The notes below the pieces were generated by a model, which saw only the letters and a list, made by a program, of their open reading frames with translations, was not told where the DNA came from and searched no databases. Both the position numbers and the translations under genes were made by a program. Positions 54,412 through 64,000 of a DNA stretch of 64,000 nt are shown one piece after another. The stretch is taken from the NCBI GenBank assembly GCA_023052935.1, contig CM041294.1, positions 152,106,899-152,170,898 on the forward strand, in the 5' to 3' direction. The stretch is from Piezodorus guildinii (Eukaryota > Arthropoda > Insecta > Hemiptera > Pentatomidae). Each line of letters begins with the position of its first letter. The stretch's first letter is position 1.

Positions 54412-54448
54412 GTATTACTTGCAAGTAATATGTCTCCTGTTGGAGACA
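54412..54448. repeat. Perfect palindrome and short hairpin
   Basis: ATTACTTGCAAGTAAT is a perfect 16-bp palindrome. It is followed by TGTCTCC-TGTT-GGAGACA, a 7-bp hairpin, whose right part belongs to the truncated mariner. Confidence 0.6.
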
Positions 54449-55044
54449 TGTCGGGAGAATATGGTGGGTACGGAAGAACTTCGTAGTCCAGTTCTTTCAA
54501 TTTTTGCACGGTATGTTTTGAAGCATGGGGTCTTGCTGCCGCTCAGTGAGATCATGAGGTACCCATGTATCGAGCTTTTTTACTTTCCCAATACACTTTA
54601 AATGTCTGGATACGGTAGCTGCACTTGCATTCAGTTGTGCTGAGAGTCCTTTGACTATTTGGTAGGGGTTTCCTTCTACTGTATGTTTGAGGACATTGTT
54701 GTCGCAAGTTTTCCAAGTCAGTATCCCCAGCTTAGCAAACCAGCGGCGAATGGTCCTTCCCCAAACGCCTTGCAAATATTTCTAGCGGCCTCAGCTGCTG
54801 AATGGCCGAGTTGAAACTCGTACAAAAATATTACTTGAAAATCGTGTGTTTCCATATTCATATTTGGAGGTATACTAAAAAGTGGGTAATTGATTGGGAA
54901 GCTAACGTTTACAATACAAAGGTAGATGATTAGTAACTGTTTACTTTAAATATGTAAACATTCGGAAGAAAACAACAAAGACCTGCAAAATCCTTTATGT
55001 ATTTCAGAAACTATAAAAACGGACATATCATGTAAACAACCCAA
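54436..55044 (-). mobile_element. Internally deleted mariner element (copy D), 3' truncated
   Basis: A 609-bp copy on minus from the TIR at 55044 (TA at 55045-55046) to a break after PHPPYSP codons. The transposase start at about 54857 (METRDFQVIFLYEF-like) is followed by AFGEGPFAAGLLSWGY-type shifts, then SAATVSRHLKCIGKVKKLDT. The LTERQ/ARPH junction is present, as in copies A-C. Confidence 0.88.
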
Positions 55045-55514
55045 TACTGACATTCATAAGACTCTCTATATATAGTATAATATTATTTACATCAGAAATT
55101 TCGATGGCAGCTAATTTATCCCCCCTAACACTGCTAGAAGAGGATAGATTCGAACCAGCAGCGGCTACGACCAAAACCCTATGAACACACCAGCCGCCGC
55201 CTTCACACTCTCTCCCGCAAAGAGCAGTCCCTACTATTTCGTCGGGAGGCCGCTATCCCAGTAATGATACACTGCCCAATACTATTAGCATCCTAAGAAC
55301 TCAAGGGTCCCAGGGGTTAGCCAGAGCTGCCTTAGGACAGACCTTCATCCGTGGGGGTCAATGGCACGTCGTCTTTCGGCGGCCAGGAGGTCTTTTTTAT
55401 ACAGCAAGGGATTGGCTAGTAGAGAGTAGAAGGTATTAATTAGAAAGAAAAGTAAATTTTATTCTTGGACCTTCAGTTCCCTAAGATTAAAAGTGAAGTA
55501 CAAAAACTGATTTT
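55045..55514. other. No gene recognised
   Basis: A moderately GC-rich block 55110-55400 without known motifs. Confidence 0.3.
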
Positions 55515-55610
55515 TTAATAATTTCTTTATTTATTCTGGTACAAGATTCCCTTTAGAATATTACAATAATGAGAGAATTACTGTCTTTGAGTAAGATTAA
55601 AAAATAAATA
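55515..55610 (-). mobile_element. 3' tip of a CR1-like LINE
   Basis: Plus strand TTTATTTATTCTGGTACAAG, ATTCCCTTTAGAATATTACA and TGTCTTTGAGTAAG match the 3' UTR of the copy at 44220-44310. No coding sequence. Confidence 0.6.
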
Positions 55611-55659
55611 AATATACAGTGAATAATAATAAGTAAAAAATAAACTATAAGAGAAATGA

Positions 55660-55985
55660 GATAAAGAAAAAAATCTGGTCCGGGCAACACACGACTTTCA
55701 CTTACTTCCATTTTTAAAATCAATGAAAGAATTATCAATAACAGTTAGGGATAAAAAAACGTGAAACTATTAAATAATTAATTAAATTGAATTTATATAG
55801 AAACATGTGTTTTATTAAAAAATCTATTATATTATTATCTAAAATAATCAGTTAGTTTTATGTTCATTTCATCACTCTCTGTTAACTTTTAAAATATTGT
55901 GTATGAGATAATATGTTTTCTAAAATCTTTAGCTTTCCAACGGTATATCATACATGTATTTATATTACAGTTCATATGTTCAGAA
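55660..55985 (-). mobile_element. F repeat right part with mariner-like start (F8)
   Basis: On minus: CTAAAGATTTTAGAAAACAT, an AT-rich stretch, AAAATGGAAGTAAGTGAAAG, then an open frame MEVSESRVLPGPDFFLY. This is the clearest example of the F end overlapping the first codons of a mariner-like protein. Frame is lost after about 20 residues. Confidence 0.6.
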
Positions 55986-56049
55986 ACGAAAAATTTCAAA
56001 AAAAAAAAATATTTTTTCTGTTTTCACTTTTAGTTTGGTATCGAATTTA

Positions 56050-56051
56050 TT

Positions 56052-56107
<56 letters not shown>
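56050..56107. repeat. (AT)n microsatellite
   Basis: About 58 bp of TA ending where the CR1-like LINE begins. Confidence 0.95.
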
Positions 56108-56111
<4 letters not shown>

Positions 56112-57239
56112 TAGTTCTTGGGCAGCCGAAAACAAGCTAAAACTAAATGTAGATAAAACTAAAGCTATCGTGATAGGATCCCATCCTCTCCTCAAAAACC
56201 TTCCACCAATCCCAACACTGTTTCTCAATGACAATCCAATAAAGTTTCACCAAACCGTTAAAAACCTAGGACTCACCCTCGATCAAACCTTATCCTGGAA
56301 AAACCATATCTTTGAAATCTCTCGTCGCACATTTTCCACCTTAAAACACCTCAATTACCTTCGTCATCTTCTTCCTTTTGAAACCCGTAGGCTTTTGATT
56401 AGTTCCTTAATATTCCCCCACTTTGACTACTGCTGTGCGGTGTATGGGGGTGTCTCTGGAGATCTCGAAGCAAAACTAAAACGATTATTCAACTGCTTTA
56501 TCCGCTTCATCTTTGGGATATCCAGGGACACCTCTGTCACCCGATTCTACGAAGAGTTGAAGTGGCTTTACCCTTCCTACCGTTGTAAGTACTTCCTGGC
56601 TTCCTTTCTCTTCCAAGTTCTCCAATCCCGCCGTCCTTCTTACATAACAGATCTGTTTCTTTTCAAATCCTCAGTCCACTCTCGCCACACTCGCTCACGG
56701 CCTTCGGACATGTATATGATGCCCCATCGAACTGCAGCTTTCGACAGATCTTTCCTAATTCGATCTTCATCCTTATGGAACTCTATTCCTTCTAATATCC
56801 GTGACTCCAATACTCTTCCGACATTCAAATCTCGCCTGTTCAATCATCTCCTGTCCCTCCAATTTCCGAGGAATCCTAATTAGTTTTCTAATTTCAATTA
56901 AAATTAATAACAAAACAGATAGAAGCGTTTATATACCCATTATATTTTATGTTATCTGGTGTTTTGCACTTATTATATTATTAGTATATTGTTAAAAAAC
57001 AAAAAACACTGAAATGCTTTTTTAATGAAAATTGTATATAAGTACATATTTCTTATTATGTTTATTATCTAGTTTAATTTTCAATATTATTATTTAAGAC
57101 TGCTTTTTAATCCATTTTTTGTAATTTCTATTGTTTCTTTGTATTCTTTTTGTATACTCTAAGACCTTAAAGTTTTTATTTTGATTTTCCTGTTATGTTA
57201 TTCTAAAGGGACTAGTCCCAGAATAAATAAAGATTTATT

Positions 57240-57255
<16 letters not shown>
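56108..57255 (+). mobile_element. CR1-like LINE between two AT tracts
   Basis: 5'-truncated just after the RT active site; 3' UTR with GGGACTAGTCCCAGAATAAA and an (ATT)n tail, then (AT)n again at 57256. Same subfamily as the minus copy 44210-46471. Confidence 0.88.
56110..56883 (+). CDS. CR1-like ORF2, C-terminal 257 residues
   Basis: Open from the border of the AT tract: ISSWAAENKLKLNVDKTKAI (segment after RT box YADD), KNLGLTLDQTLSWKNHI, ISSLIFPHFDYCCAVYGGVS, RLFNCFIRFIFGISRDTSVT, LKWLYPSYRCKYFLASFL, RSFLIRSSSLWNSIPSNIRD and the stop at 56881-56883. The order is that of CR1/L2-group ORF2 thumb and C-terminal regions. No catalytic residues are included, so the fragment is inert, yet it has no stop or frameshift, pointing to recent insertion. 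Confidence 0.85.
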
Positions 57256-57337
<82 letters not shown>

Positions 57338-57340
57338 AAT
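57256..57340. repeat. (AT)n-(GT)n microsatellite
   Basis: (AT)n of about 65 bp followed by (GT)n of about 16 bp. Confidence 0.95.
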
Positions 57341-57344
57341 TTAT

Positions 57345-57745
57345 ATATAGACCTGTCATAACCATTTTTATCAGAATAAATCCTACATGATATTAAAGCC
57401 AATTAATTTTTACATCGATATAGCGAGTTTAATCAAAATCGTCGAAACCGTTTTCGAGAAAATTGAAAAAAGGTGCAAAATGCATGGTATAAAGTGCCTC
57501 TTCTGGTTAGCTCATTTTGATGAAAAAGGTTTTGTAACGTCTCGGGCGTATATTTGTCTTAAAAATGAAATTTTAGTTTCATAGGACTTTTTCCGCCCGG
57601 GAGTTACCACACTCACAAACAGACCTTTTTGCGGAACTTGGTTATTTGGACTCAGGGAACCCTAAAACGTGTATTTCCGTTGAAAACTGTAATTCAAAAA
57701 TTTTCACGATCGCAATTCTTCCCCTTACCATATATAGTAAGTGAA
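57345..57745 (-). mobile_element. F repeat, left half (F9)
   Basis: Plus strand: GATATAGCGAGTTTAATCAA, CCGTTTTCGAGAAAATTG, GGTGCAAAATGCATGGTATA, GACCTTTTTGCGGAACTTGG and the terminus ATATATAGTAAGTGAAAGTA at 57730-57747. Well preserved; inner break near the same place as in F4. Confidence 0.75.
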
Positions 57746-58020
57746 AGTAAAATTTATAAACCCGTATATATCTTCGAAAATTAATAGCTGTAAAAATATA
57801 TGTAAACAAAAAAATATAAGTGATGATTAAAGACTAAAATAAATAAATAATTATCATGTTTCCATACATAACCTAGACTAACAAATAAAATAAAATTCTT
57901 ACTTATCAATTGTAATAATAATACATTTAAATAAAATATCACAGTTTGAAATTGTGTTAACGAATGATTGTTGGAGAGGTCGTTTACTGGCGCCAGTGAA
58001 AATGAGCCTGAAAGCAGGAT
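57746..58020. other. AT-rich spacer
   Basis: No recognisable feature. Confidence 0.35.
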
Positions 58021-58275
58021 ATGGTCCAAACATGTACCTGCAAAATGGGAACTAATTATTTATTAGCAAATAGTCTTGCTGATAATGAGGTCGCAGAGTA
58101 TGCTAAGCTTGGAACTCAAAATTTATTCAACGGCACAGTTAGGGATTTCTGCAAGGATATTGTCACAATGTATTGTACATTTAGAACGATTATGCAATCA
58201 AATCTCACTGACGTTTCCGATAGGCATTTAGATAGCATAAAGTGACGTTAAATGAATAAACAAACATATACATAG
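58021..58275 (+). pseudogene. LINE RNase H tail ending in the SINE-A 3' sequence
   Basis: The frame reads LLANSLADNEVAEYAKLGTQ, like the NExADxxAK motif ending RNase H domains of I-type LINEs, then FCKDIVTMYCTFR and LTDVSDRHLDSIK. The stop is followed by GTGACGTTAAATGAATAAAC and AAAC repeats. The last ~40 bp (TCCGATAGGCATTTAGATAG on) are nearly those of SINE-A. A likely partner LINE of SINE-A. Confidence 0.55.
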
Positions 58276-58439
58276 CATACTAAGTAGTAGTAGTACTCGC
58301 AGGATTATTTTTATTTATTTATTTATTTATAAAGAGCATCTACCCATTAAGGGTCATTAGCTATATACATAATTGTTTTTTTTATCTTAAAATAATTTCA
58401 TTTACAAGACAATAATGGTGAATGTTTGGTAGAAGGACA

Positions 58440-61400
58440 TTATATCTTAAACACATTGAAGACTTTACATTTTTTTAAAAACTTGAATACTTTTTGAACA
58501 CACACTTCACTGTTACCTAGTGCTATTTCCAGCCTGGTGTCAATTCCGCACTCTGTTCTTGCAACGCTGAAGGCCCCGCAGTGCAGTACGATGTGCTCCA
58601 CCGTCAGAGGTGCCTGACAAGTCCTGCAGGTCGGTGGGTACAATCCTTTCAGTAGGTAACTATGTGTCAGTGCTGTGTGTCCACTTCTTATCCTGGCCAG
58701 AACCACTTCTTCGCGCCGGTTTTTCCTCTCTGACGTTTCCCATATCCCTGGAGTCTCTTTAATTTTTCCTAATTTGTCTTTAGTTCTACTCCACTCAGCA
58801 GCCCATGTAGTATAAATCCTTTTCTTGACGTATTTTCGCCAGTCCGATGCAGTTGTCTTATTGACACGTGTCACTTCCCTTCCAGAGTCCATCCTTGCAT
58901 TATTAGCCGCTCGGTCAGCGTCCTCGTTGCTTCCTATGCCCAAGTGAGATGGGACCCACAAAAATTTTATTGTTTTTCCTTCACTTTCGCATTCTTCCTC
59001 GAGAATCTGGATTCTTTGAACCAAGGCTTCTTTTGAGTACCTATTCTCTATTGACTTTAGAGAACTTAGAGAATCAGTTACAATCAGGTGATGTTGGTGG
59101 TCGTGTTTTACTATGATTTTCAAGGCTTTCTAGATCGAGTAGAGCTCTCCAGTGTATACACTATTTGGTTCTGGTAAAACCTTTTTGATACAAATAGAGC
59201 CCATGAGAACAGCGCAACCAACTTCGGAGTTCGATTTAGAAGCATCCGTGAACCAAAAGCGGTAATCGGAATATTGTTCTTCCCGCTCTTTATACAGCTG
59301 GTCGTATACATATTGAGGTGTTGTGAGCTTTGGGAATACGGTTAAACTGTAATCGATCTGGTTTTCCATTTCCATCCAATTTGGTACTGAGCTATTTGGC
59401 ATCGTAAAGATTTCTGGAATTACTATTTGTAAATCGTTTGTCAGTTTTTTGAACCTGTTGTAAAAACATTTACACGATTCGTGGGGTTCTTCGCTTGCAA
59501 TTGGATATGCCGTGGATTCAGAAGCAAAAAGTTTTTTTCTTGACATCAACTTGCCCACGTATGCCAGTAGCAGGTATTTCCTTCTTGTTTCTAATGAGGG
59601 CTCACCACTCTCCACGTACAGGCTTTCGACAGGTGTTGTTCTGAATGCTCCGATACAGAGGCGAAGAGCTTGGTTGTGAATTGGATCCAGTAACCTCAAA
59701 GTCGAAGCGCTAGCTGAACCATAACCGACAGCTCCATAGTCAATTATAGGTCTAAAAAGGACTCGGTATATCGTTAATAACGTTCGCCGGTCAGATCCCC
59801 ACTGAGTGTTGGCTAGTACTTTAAGTAAATTTAAGCCTTTTTGACATTTTAATTTTATATGACGAATGTGTTGAGACCAGTTTAGTTTTTGGTCAAAGTA
59901 GACGCCTAAGAACTTCATAGTGCTGGCATAGGAAATGGGTTGATTTAAAAGTGTCAGTGACGGGTGTGTTTGACATTTTGTTTTTCTGGAATAGTGTACA
60001 GCTATTGTTTTGGAGCTTGAAAAGCTAAAACCTGTGGTTCTAGACCATGCTTCAAGGTTCTTCAATGTTTTTTGTAGCTTCCATTCAATATACTCTAACG
60101 ACTTGTTTCTAATATAAATTGTAAAATCGTCGGCAAACAAAGAACATCATACTTCAGGTGGTGTTGTCTGTGCTATGCTGTTTATTGCTATCAGGAATAA
60201 AGTTACGCTCAGAGGGGATCCTTGCGGCGTACCGTTTTCCTGGAGAAACGTTTGAGAAAGGTTAGTTCCAACTTTAACCTTGAATTTTCTTTCTTTGAGG
60301 AAGTTATTGATGAATATCAGTAATCTCCCCGTGAGACCTTCTTTTGAAAGAGTGCTTAGGACATTGTATCTCCACATAGTGTCATATGCTTTTTGGATAT
60401 CAATGGACACAGCAACCAAGTGTTCTTTATTAGAGAAAGCTGTCTGTATTTCATATTCAAACTTCATTATTTGGTCAATGGTTGAGTGGTTTTTCCTGAA
60501 GCCGTACTGCGAAGTTGAAAAAAAGTTTCGTTTTTCTAAATAATATGTCAATCTATTGTTAACCATTTTTTCTAGTAGTTTCGATACACATGAAAGGAGA
60601 GATATAGGTCGATAGTTATTGATACTAATGCCTTTGTCATTTTTCTTGATAGGGATAATTATAGCCACCTTCCAGTTTTCAGGAAAAAGTCCTAAGCTCC
60701 ATATCTTATTATAAATAGAAAGTAAAAATGTTTTTGCATTTAAGGGCATTTTTTTCAAAAATAGATATGGGATCTGATCTGGTCCTGCAGTGGATTTATC
60801 TTTGCACGTACTTAGGGATGTTTTCATCTCAGATAAATTGAACGGTTGATTATAAATTTCCGAATCTTGCGTATGGAATTGAATAATATTTTTCTCCTGT
60901 TCTATCTTATACTGTTTAAAATCTGGGGTGTAGGAGTTTGTTTTCGACATATAAGAAAAATGTGAACCAAAAGCTTCGGCGATTTTCGGTGGGTCCATTA
61001 TAATTTGACCGTCAGTCTGAATCGTAGAAATAACCTCACGTTTTTTAGATCCTTGGATCGCATTAAGTTTCTTCCAGACGTCTTGCAGACAACTGTTACT
61101 ATTAATTGAGCTCACATAGTTTTTCCATGAATTTTCTTTGCTTGCCCTTAATACCTTTTTTGCAATAGATCTTAGTTTTTTGAAGTTGTTTAGATCTTCA
61201 GGTTGTTTTGTTCTTTTGAATTTGTTGAATGCTTTCTTTTTGTTCAGTATTGCGATGCGGCACTCCTCATTCCACCAAGGAACTAGGCGCCTATCATTGA
61301 ATGCCATCTTGTGCGGGATACTCTTCTTTGCAGCATCTAGAATGGTCAAATTAAGGAATGATATTTGTTCCTCTACTTCAGTTAATAAGCTTTCCTTGTT

Positions 61401-62165
61401 TTCTATTTCCCTTTCAATTAACGTAGTAAACTTTTCCCAGTTGGCTCTTTTGAATGACCATCTCGGAGTTTTGTCAGTCTTGAAATCAGTACCACTATCA
61501 AACTTTATAGTGATTGGGAAGTGATCGCTTCCGTACAACATGTCCTAACAACAACATGTACAATGCACTTTGTGGAGCAGCCTAACATCTATTAATGATA
61601 AATCGATGGCAGAAAGAGAGCCATCACCACATAAATGAGTTGGAGAACCGTCGTTAATTAGAGTCAAAAAATCATTAGAGTCAATAAATTTCTCGATTTC
61701 ACTTCCCCTATTTCTATAGTCAAATAATGAGGAGCCCCATAATTTGTTGTGTCCATTTAGATCTCCGACAAGGATGACAGGTCTTGGGAGTTGATCTACT
61801 ATTACTTGAAGATCATTTGCAGTGAAATCTTGATTCGGTGGGATATATATATTGCAAACTGTAATCGGTTCAGATTTAAATATTTTTGCGGCTACAACTT
61901 CTAGACTGGAATGAATTTTAACTGGTTCTGAATAAACGTCTTTATTAACTAGTATAGCTACACCTCCCCAAGCGGATTTACAATCTGTTCTGTCTTTCCG
62001 GTAAATTTCGTGATTTTTTAAATTTACTACCTGAGATTGTGAAAAATGAGTTTCTTGTAAACACCAGCAATACGGTTGCTCTTCATTTAACAGTAGTTTA
62101 AAGTATTCAAAGTGTTTGTAAAACCCATTACAGTTCCACTGTATAATAAAAGAATTGTTAACCAT
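58440..62165 (-). pseudogene. I-element ORF2: endonuclease, RT and RNase H, three in-frame stops
   Basis: 1241 codons in one frame from ATG at 62165. Endonuclease: QWNCNGF (residue ~9), QETHFS, GDLNGHNKLWGSS, SAIDLSLID, then a TAG at 61545, then GSDHFPITI. RT: NNYRPISLLSCVSKLLEKM, VSIDIQKAYDTMW, NGTPQGSPLSVTLF, a TGA at 60147, then SLFADDFTIYI (catalytic FADD). RNase H: FTDASKSNSEVG (Asp), TGELYSI (Glu), a TAG at 59130, VTDSLSSLKS (Asp), LWVPSHLGIGSNEDADRAAN (Asp). End: CRTCQAPLTVEHIVLHC zinc knuckle. No frameshift anywhere. Confidence 0.88.
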
Positions 62166-62217
62166 AATGTAAAATTTTATAAAAATGTTTCCAAGAGATC
62201 AGCTGCGTTGTTACCAA

Positions 62218-63762
62218 TTAATTATCCGTACTATCGTCTGTGTTACTTATAAAATCTGTTGCTTCCCACTGTTTTTTAAGAAGTTTTGTGATTTTAAGTT
62301 TTGTTCTCCGATCAGTTATTAATGCTTTAGTATCTTTTAGCATGCCCCTAAGACCCTCCGTATTAGTAGTAAATTCCTGGACAAATTCACTGATGTTTTT
62401 AGTATTGGGGTATATGTCGATTAACTTGATCATGTCTTCAAATGATATAGGGTACTTTTCTTTATTTCCTTCAATTGCCTGTCGAGCACTTTCAAAGTTA
62501 ACCGAAGAATTATTTTTTTCAGCTTTTTTTAGTTTCTTCAATTTTTTACCTACGGGTTGAACTGGGGTCATCAATGGGTAGTCTTCAAAATTGATAATAT
62601 TTTCAGGATCTTCCTGGGAATCTATGGTGAGGTTTAATTCGGTTGTTGATACAGTAGAAGGGGTAGAGCTAGAATGGCATCGTTTGACCCCGGATACCAC
62701 GGTAGGTAGTAATATTAAATTATTGGGATTATTGAGAGCAGTCGATTGAGTAGGGTTATCTAAGGCGCCACCGCTAGTAAGCTGGTTGTCATGACTACCA
62801 GACAACAGCTCCACTGTACCGCCTCTGGCAGCCTTAGGCACTGGTGAAGTACTAGCGTTGTCATGGCTACTGGCTAGCCTGGCCTCTACTATGTTATCAG
62901 TGCTGGGTAAAACATGATTAGGCATATCGAGTAGCGAGCGATCGGTATTTGTTTGTTCACTGACGCTACTAAATACTTCTGGATTGAAATTAATTAATGT
63001 AGCCTCGTTTTCTTTGTTTTGGGGCTCAGAGATATCTATATCATTCTCACACTCTGGGCAATCGGTAGAGATATGCCCTGGCTGTTTGCAAATAAAACAG
63101 GTGACAATGTCTTCACCTAAAAAAATTCGGTAAGCTACATTATCGTGTTTAATTAACAATGAAGATGGGAGTTTGGTTAGGTCCTCAGGTGGGATGTAGA
63201 CTTGTCTACGAAAACTTAAAACATGGGCCAACCGTGGGTCTTGGTACCCTGCCCTGAGAAAGTGCATTGGTGAAACTAACCTCAACCCTAGTTTTTTCAG
63301 TTCATTTTCTATAGTATCATGAGGTATGGAAGGGCAAGCATTAGAAATAATAATTCGTTTTGCTGGATTAATTAACCGTTTTATGTGAATTTCTTTGTCG
63401 TTAATAACTATTGATTTATGATTCCTAATGATATTATCTACTGCCTCTTTGTTACTGAAGTGAATGCAAAACCGGGAATTGGAAATTCTTGATGTGTATC
63501 GGATGAATTTTGGGTCGATTAGGGCTGCGATTTTGATTACGTACTCTTTCTGTTTGATACCCGGAACAGTGTGTAATATTATAGCGTTTTATCGCTTTGA
63601 AAACTTTTCTGATGCGGTGGCTTTGGCATAGCTGATTTCAGTAGGTTTGAGGTTAGGTGTTACTTTATTGGTTGTTTGTCGGTTTTCCATCTCTTTTTGA
63701 CTATTACTGTTTATTTTCATGACATTAGAGGTAACTGAGGATTTAATGGGGGTAGCTGCCAT
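62218..63762 (-). pseudogene. I-element ORF1 (gag-like), one in-frame stop
   Basis: 514 codons from ATG at 63762 (MAATPIKSS; upstream codons carry no ATG). A TAA at 63589-63591 separates the first ~57 residues from the rest, in the same frame. After it come an RRM-like gag core (RFCIHFSNKEAVDNIIR, RIIISNACPSIPHDTIENE) and one CCHC knuckle, CFICKQPGHISTDC, near residue 200. A Ser/Thr/Asn-rich linker and a lysine-rich tail follow. Known gag-like proteins of I elements bind LINE RNA. Confidence 0.82.
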
Positions 63763-63789
63763 CGCTACAGAGCCAAAAGCTCTGAGCAC

Positions 63790-64000
63790 CTATAATAGGC
63801 GTATATTCGCCCAATTTCTTATTGAAATACCAATTCTCACTTTCGTGATGGAACACGCACCCTTAAATTGCCTAAACTGCACAAAGTAATGTCTATTTTT
63901 TCAAGAAAAACACTTATAAATTAATGAAACTGTAAGACTGACCTGAAGTGCGTCTGCTTCGCATGGGTCCCAAACAGCTGATACGATTATTTTTAATATT
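63790..64000 (-). promoter_or_regulatory. Probable 5' UTR/internal promoter region of the I-clade LINE
   Basis: Sequence upstream of ORF1. LINEs of this type are usually transcribed from an internal promoter in the 5' UTR, but no specific motif was identified here. The true start could be beyond the window. Confidence 0.3.

Larger units (their letters stand above)
58300..63960 (-). mobile_element. Near full-length I-clade LINE
   Basis: About 5.7 kb on minus. 5' UTR upstream of 63762, ORF1 63762-62218, a 52-bp gap, ORF2 62165-58440, and a 3' UTR ending with TTAATGGGTAGATGCTCTTT and (ATAA)n at about 58310-58330. The RNase H domain after RT and a CCHC gag ORF1 define the I clade. The 5' end may lie at or beyond the window edge. 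Confidence 0.85.

Overview
The window looks like a gene-poor, AT-rich stretch of an arthropod nuclear genome, probably an insect. The evidence is the mix of repeats: Jockey-, CR1-, RTE- and I-type LINEs, mariner, Tc1, pogo and hAT DNA transposons, a Helitron, tRNA-derived SINEs, one solo LTR, and long (AT)n microsatellites. No bacterial-style operon, rRNA or intact tRNA gene was found. I could not support a single host protein-coding gene. Nearly everything recognisable is a transposable element or a fragment of one, often nested. The species cannot be named from the sequence alone. Family names such as J1, SINE-A and F are my working labels, based on similarity between copies inside the window.

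Layout. 1-12 kb: scattered LINE 3' ends, SINE-A and SINE-B copies, a mariner fold-back (6641-7024), a pogo-like element (8416-9143), a deleted mariner (10467-11391). 12.3-14.4 kb: an 'F' repeat split by a composite Helitron that carries a piece of an RTE LINE. 14.9-19.6 kb: RTE and CR1 fragments, a third Helitron and a second mariner. 20-24.3 kb: an inverted pair of SINE-C, a decayed RTE, a truncated J1 Jockey, and F. 24.3-26 kb is almost featureless. 26-29.8 kb: SINE-A copies and a 1.2-kb long inverted repeat with a hairpin MITE in one arm. 29.8-33 kb: mariner-like, F and RTE remnants. 33-37 kb: a near full-length Jockey LINE with an intact 894-residue ORF2 but a damaged ORF1. 37-49 kb: CR1, F, Jockey, hAT and mariner copies. 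49-53 kb: an RTE-derived non-autonomous element inside a mariner, and a solo LTR inside the RNase H domain of an I-like LINE. 54-58 kb: mariner, F and a CR1 copy between two (AT)n tracts. 58.3-64 kb: a near full-length I-clade LINE on the minus strand, colinear but carrying four in-frame stops.

How the parts relate. The autonomous machineries visible are LINE endonuclease/reverse transcriptases (Jockey ORF2 is the only long uninterrupted one) and remnants of mariner transposase and Helitron helicase. Parasites of these machineries are visible too: SINE-A shares its 3' tail with an RNase H-bearing LINE fragment, a 502-bp element ends in the RTE 3' end, and four mariners share one deletion junction. 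The most interesting observations are the composite Helitron, the CR1-like LINEs that start exactly at (AT)n tracts, the F repeat family with 12-bp inverted ends that runs into a mariner-like reading frame, and the long inverted repeat at 27.5-28.7 kb.
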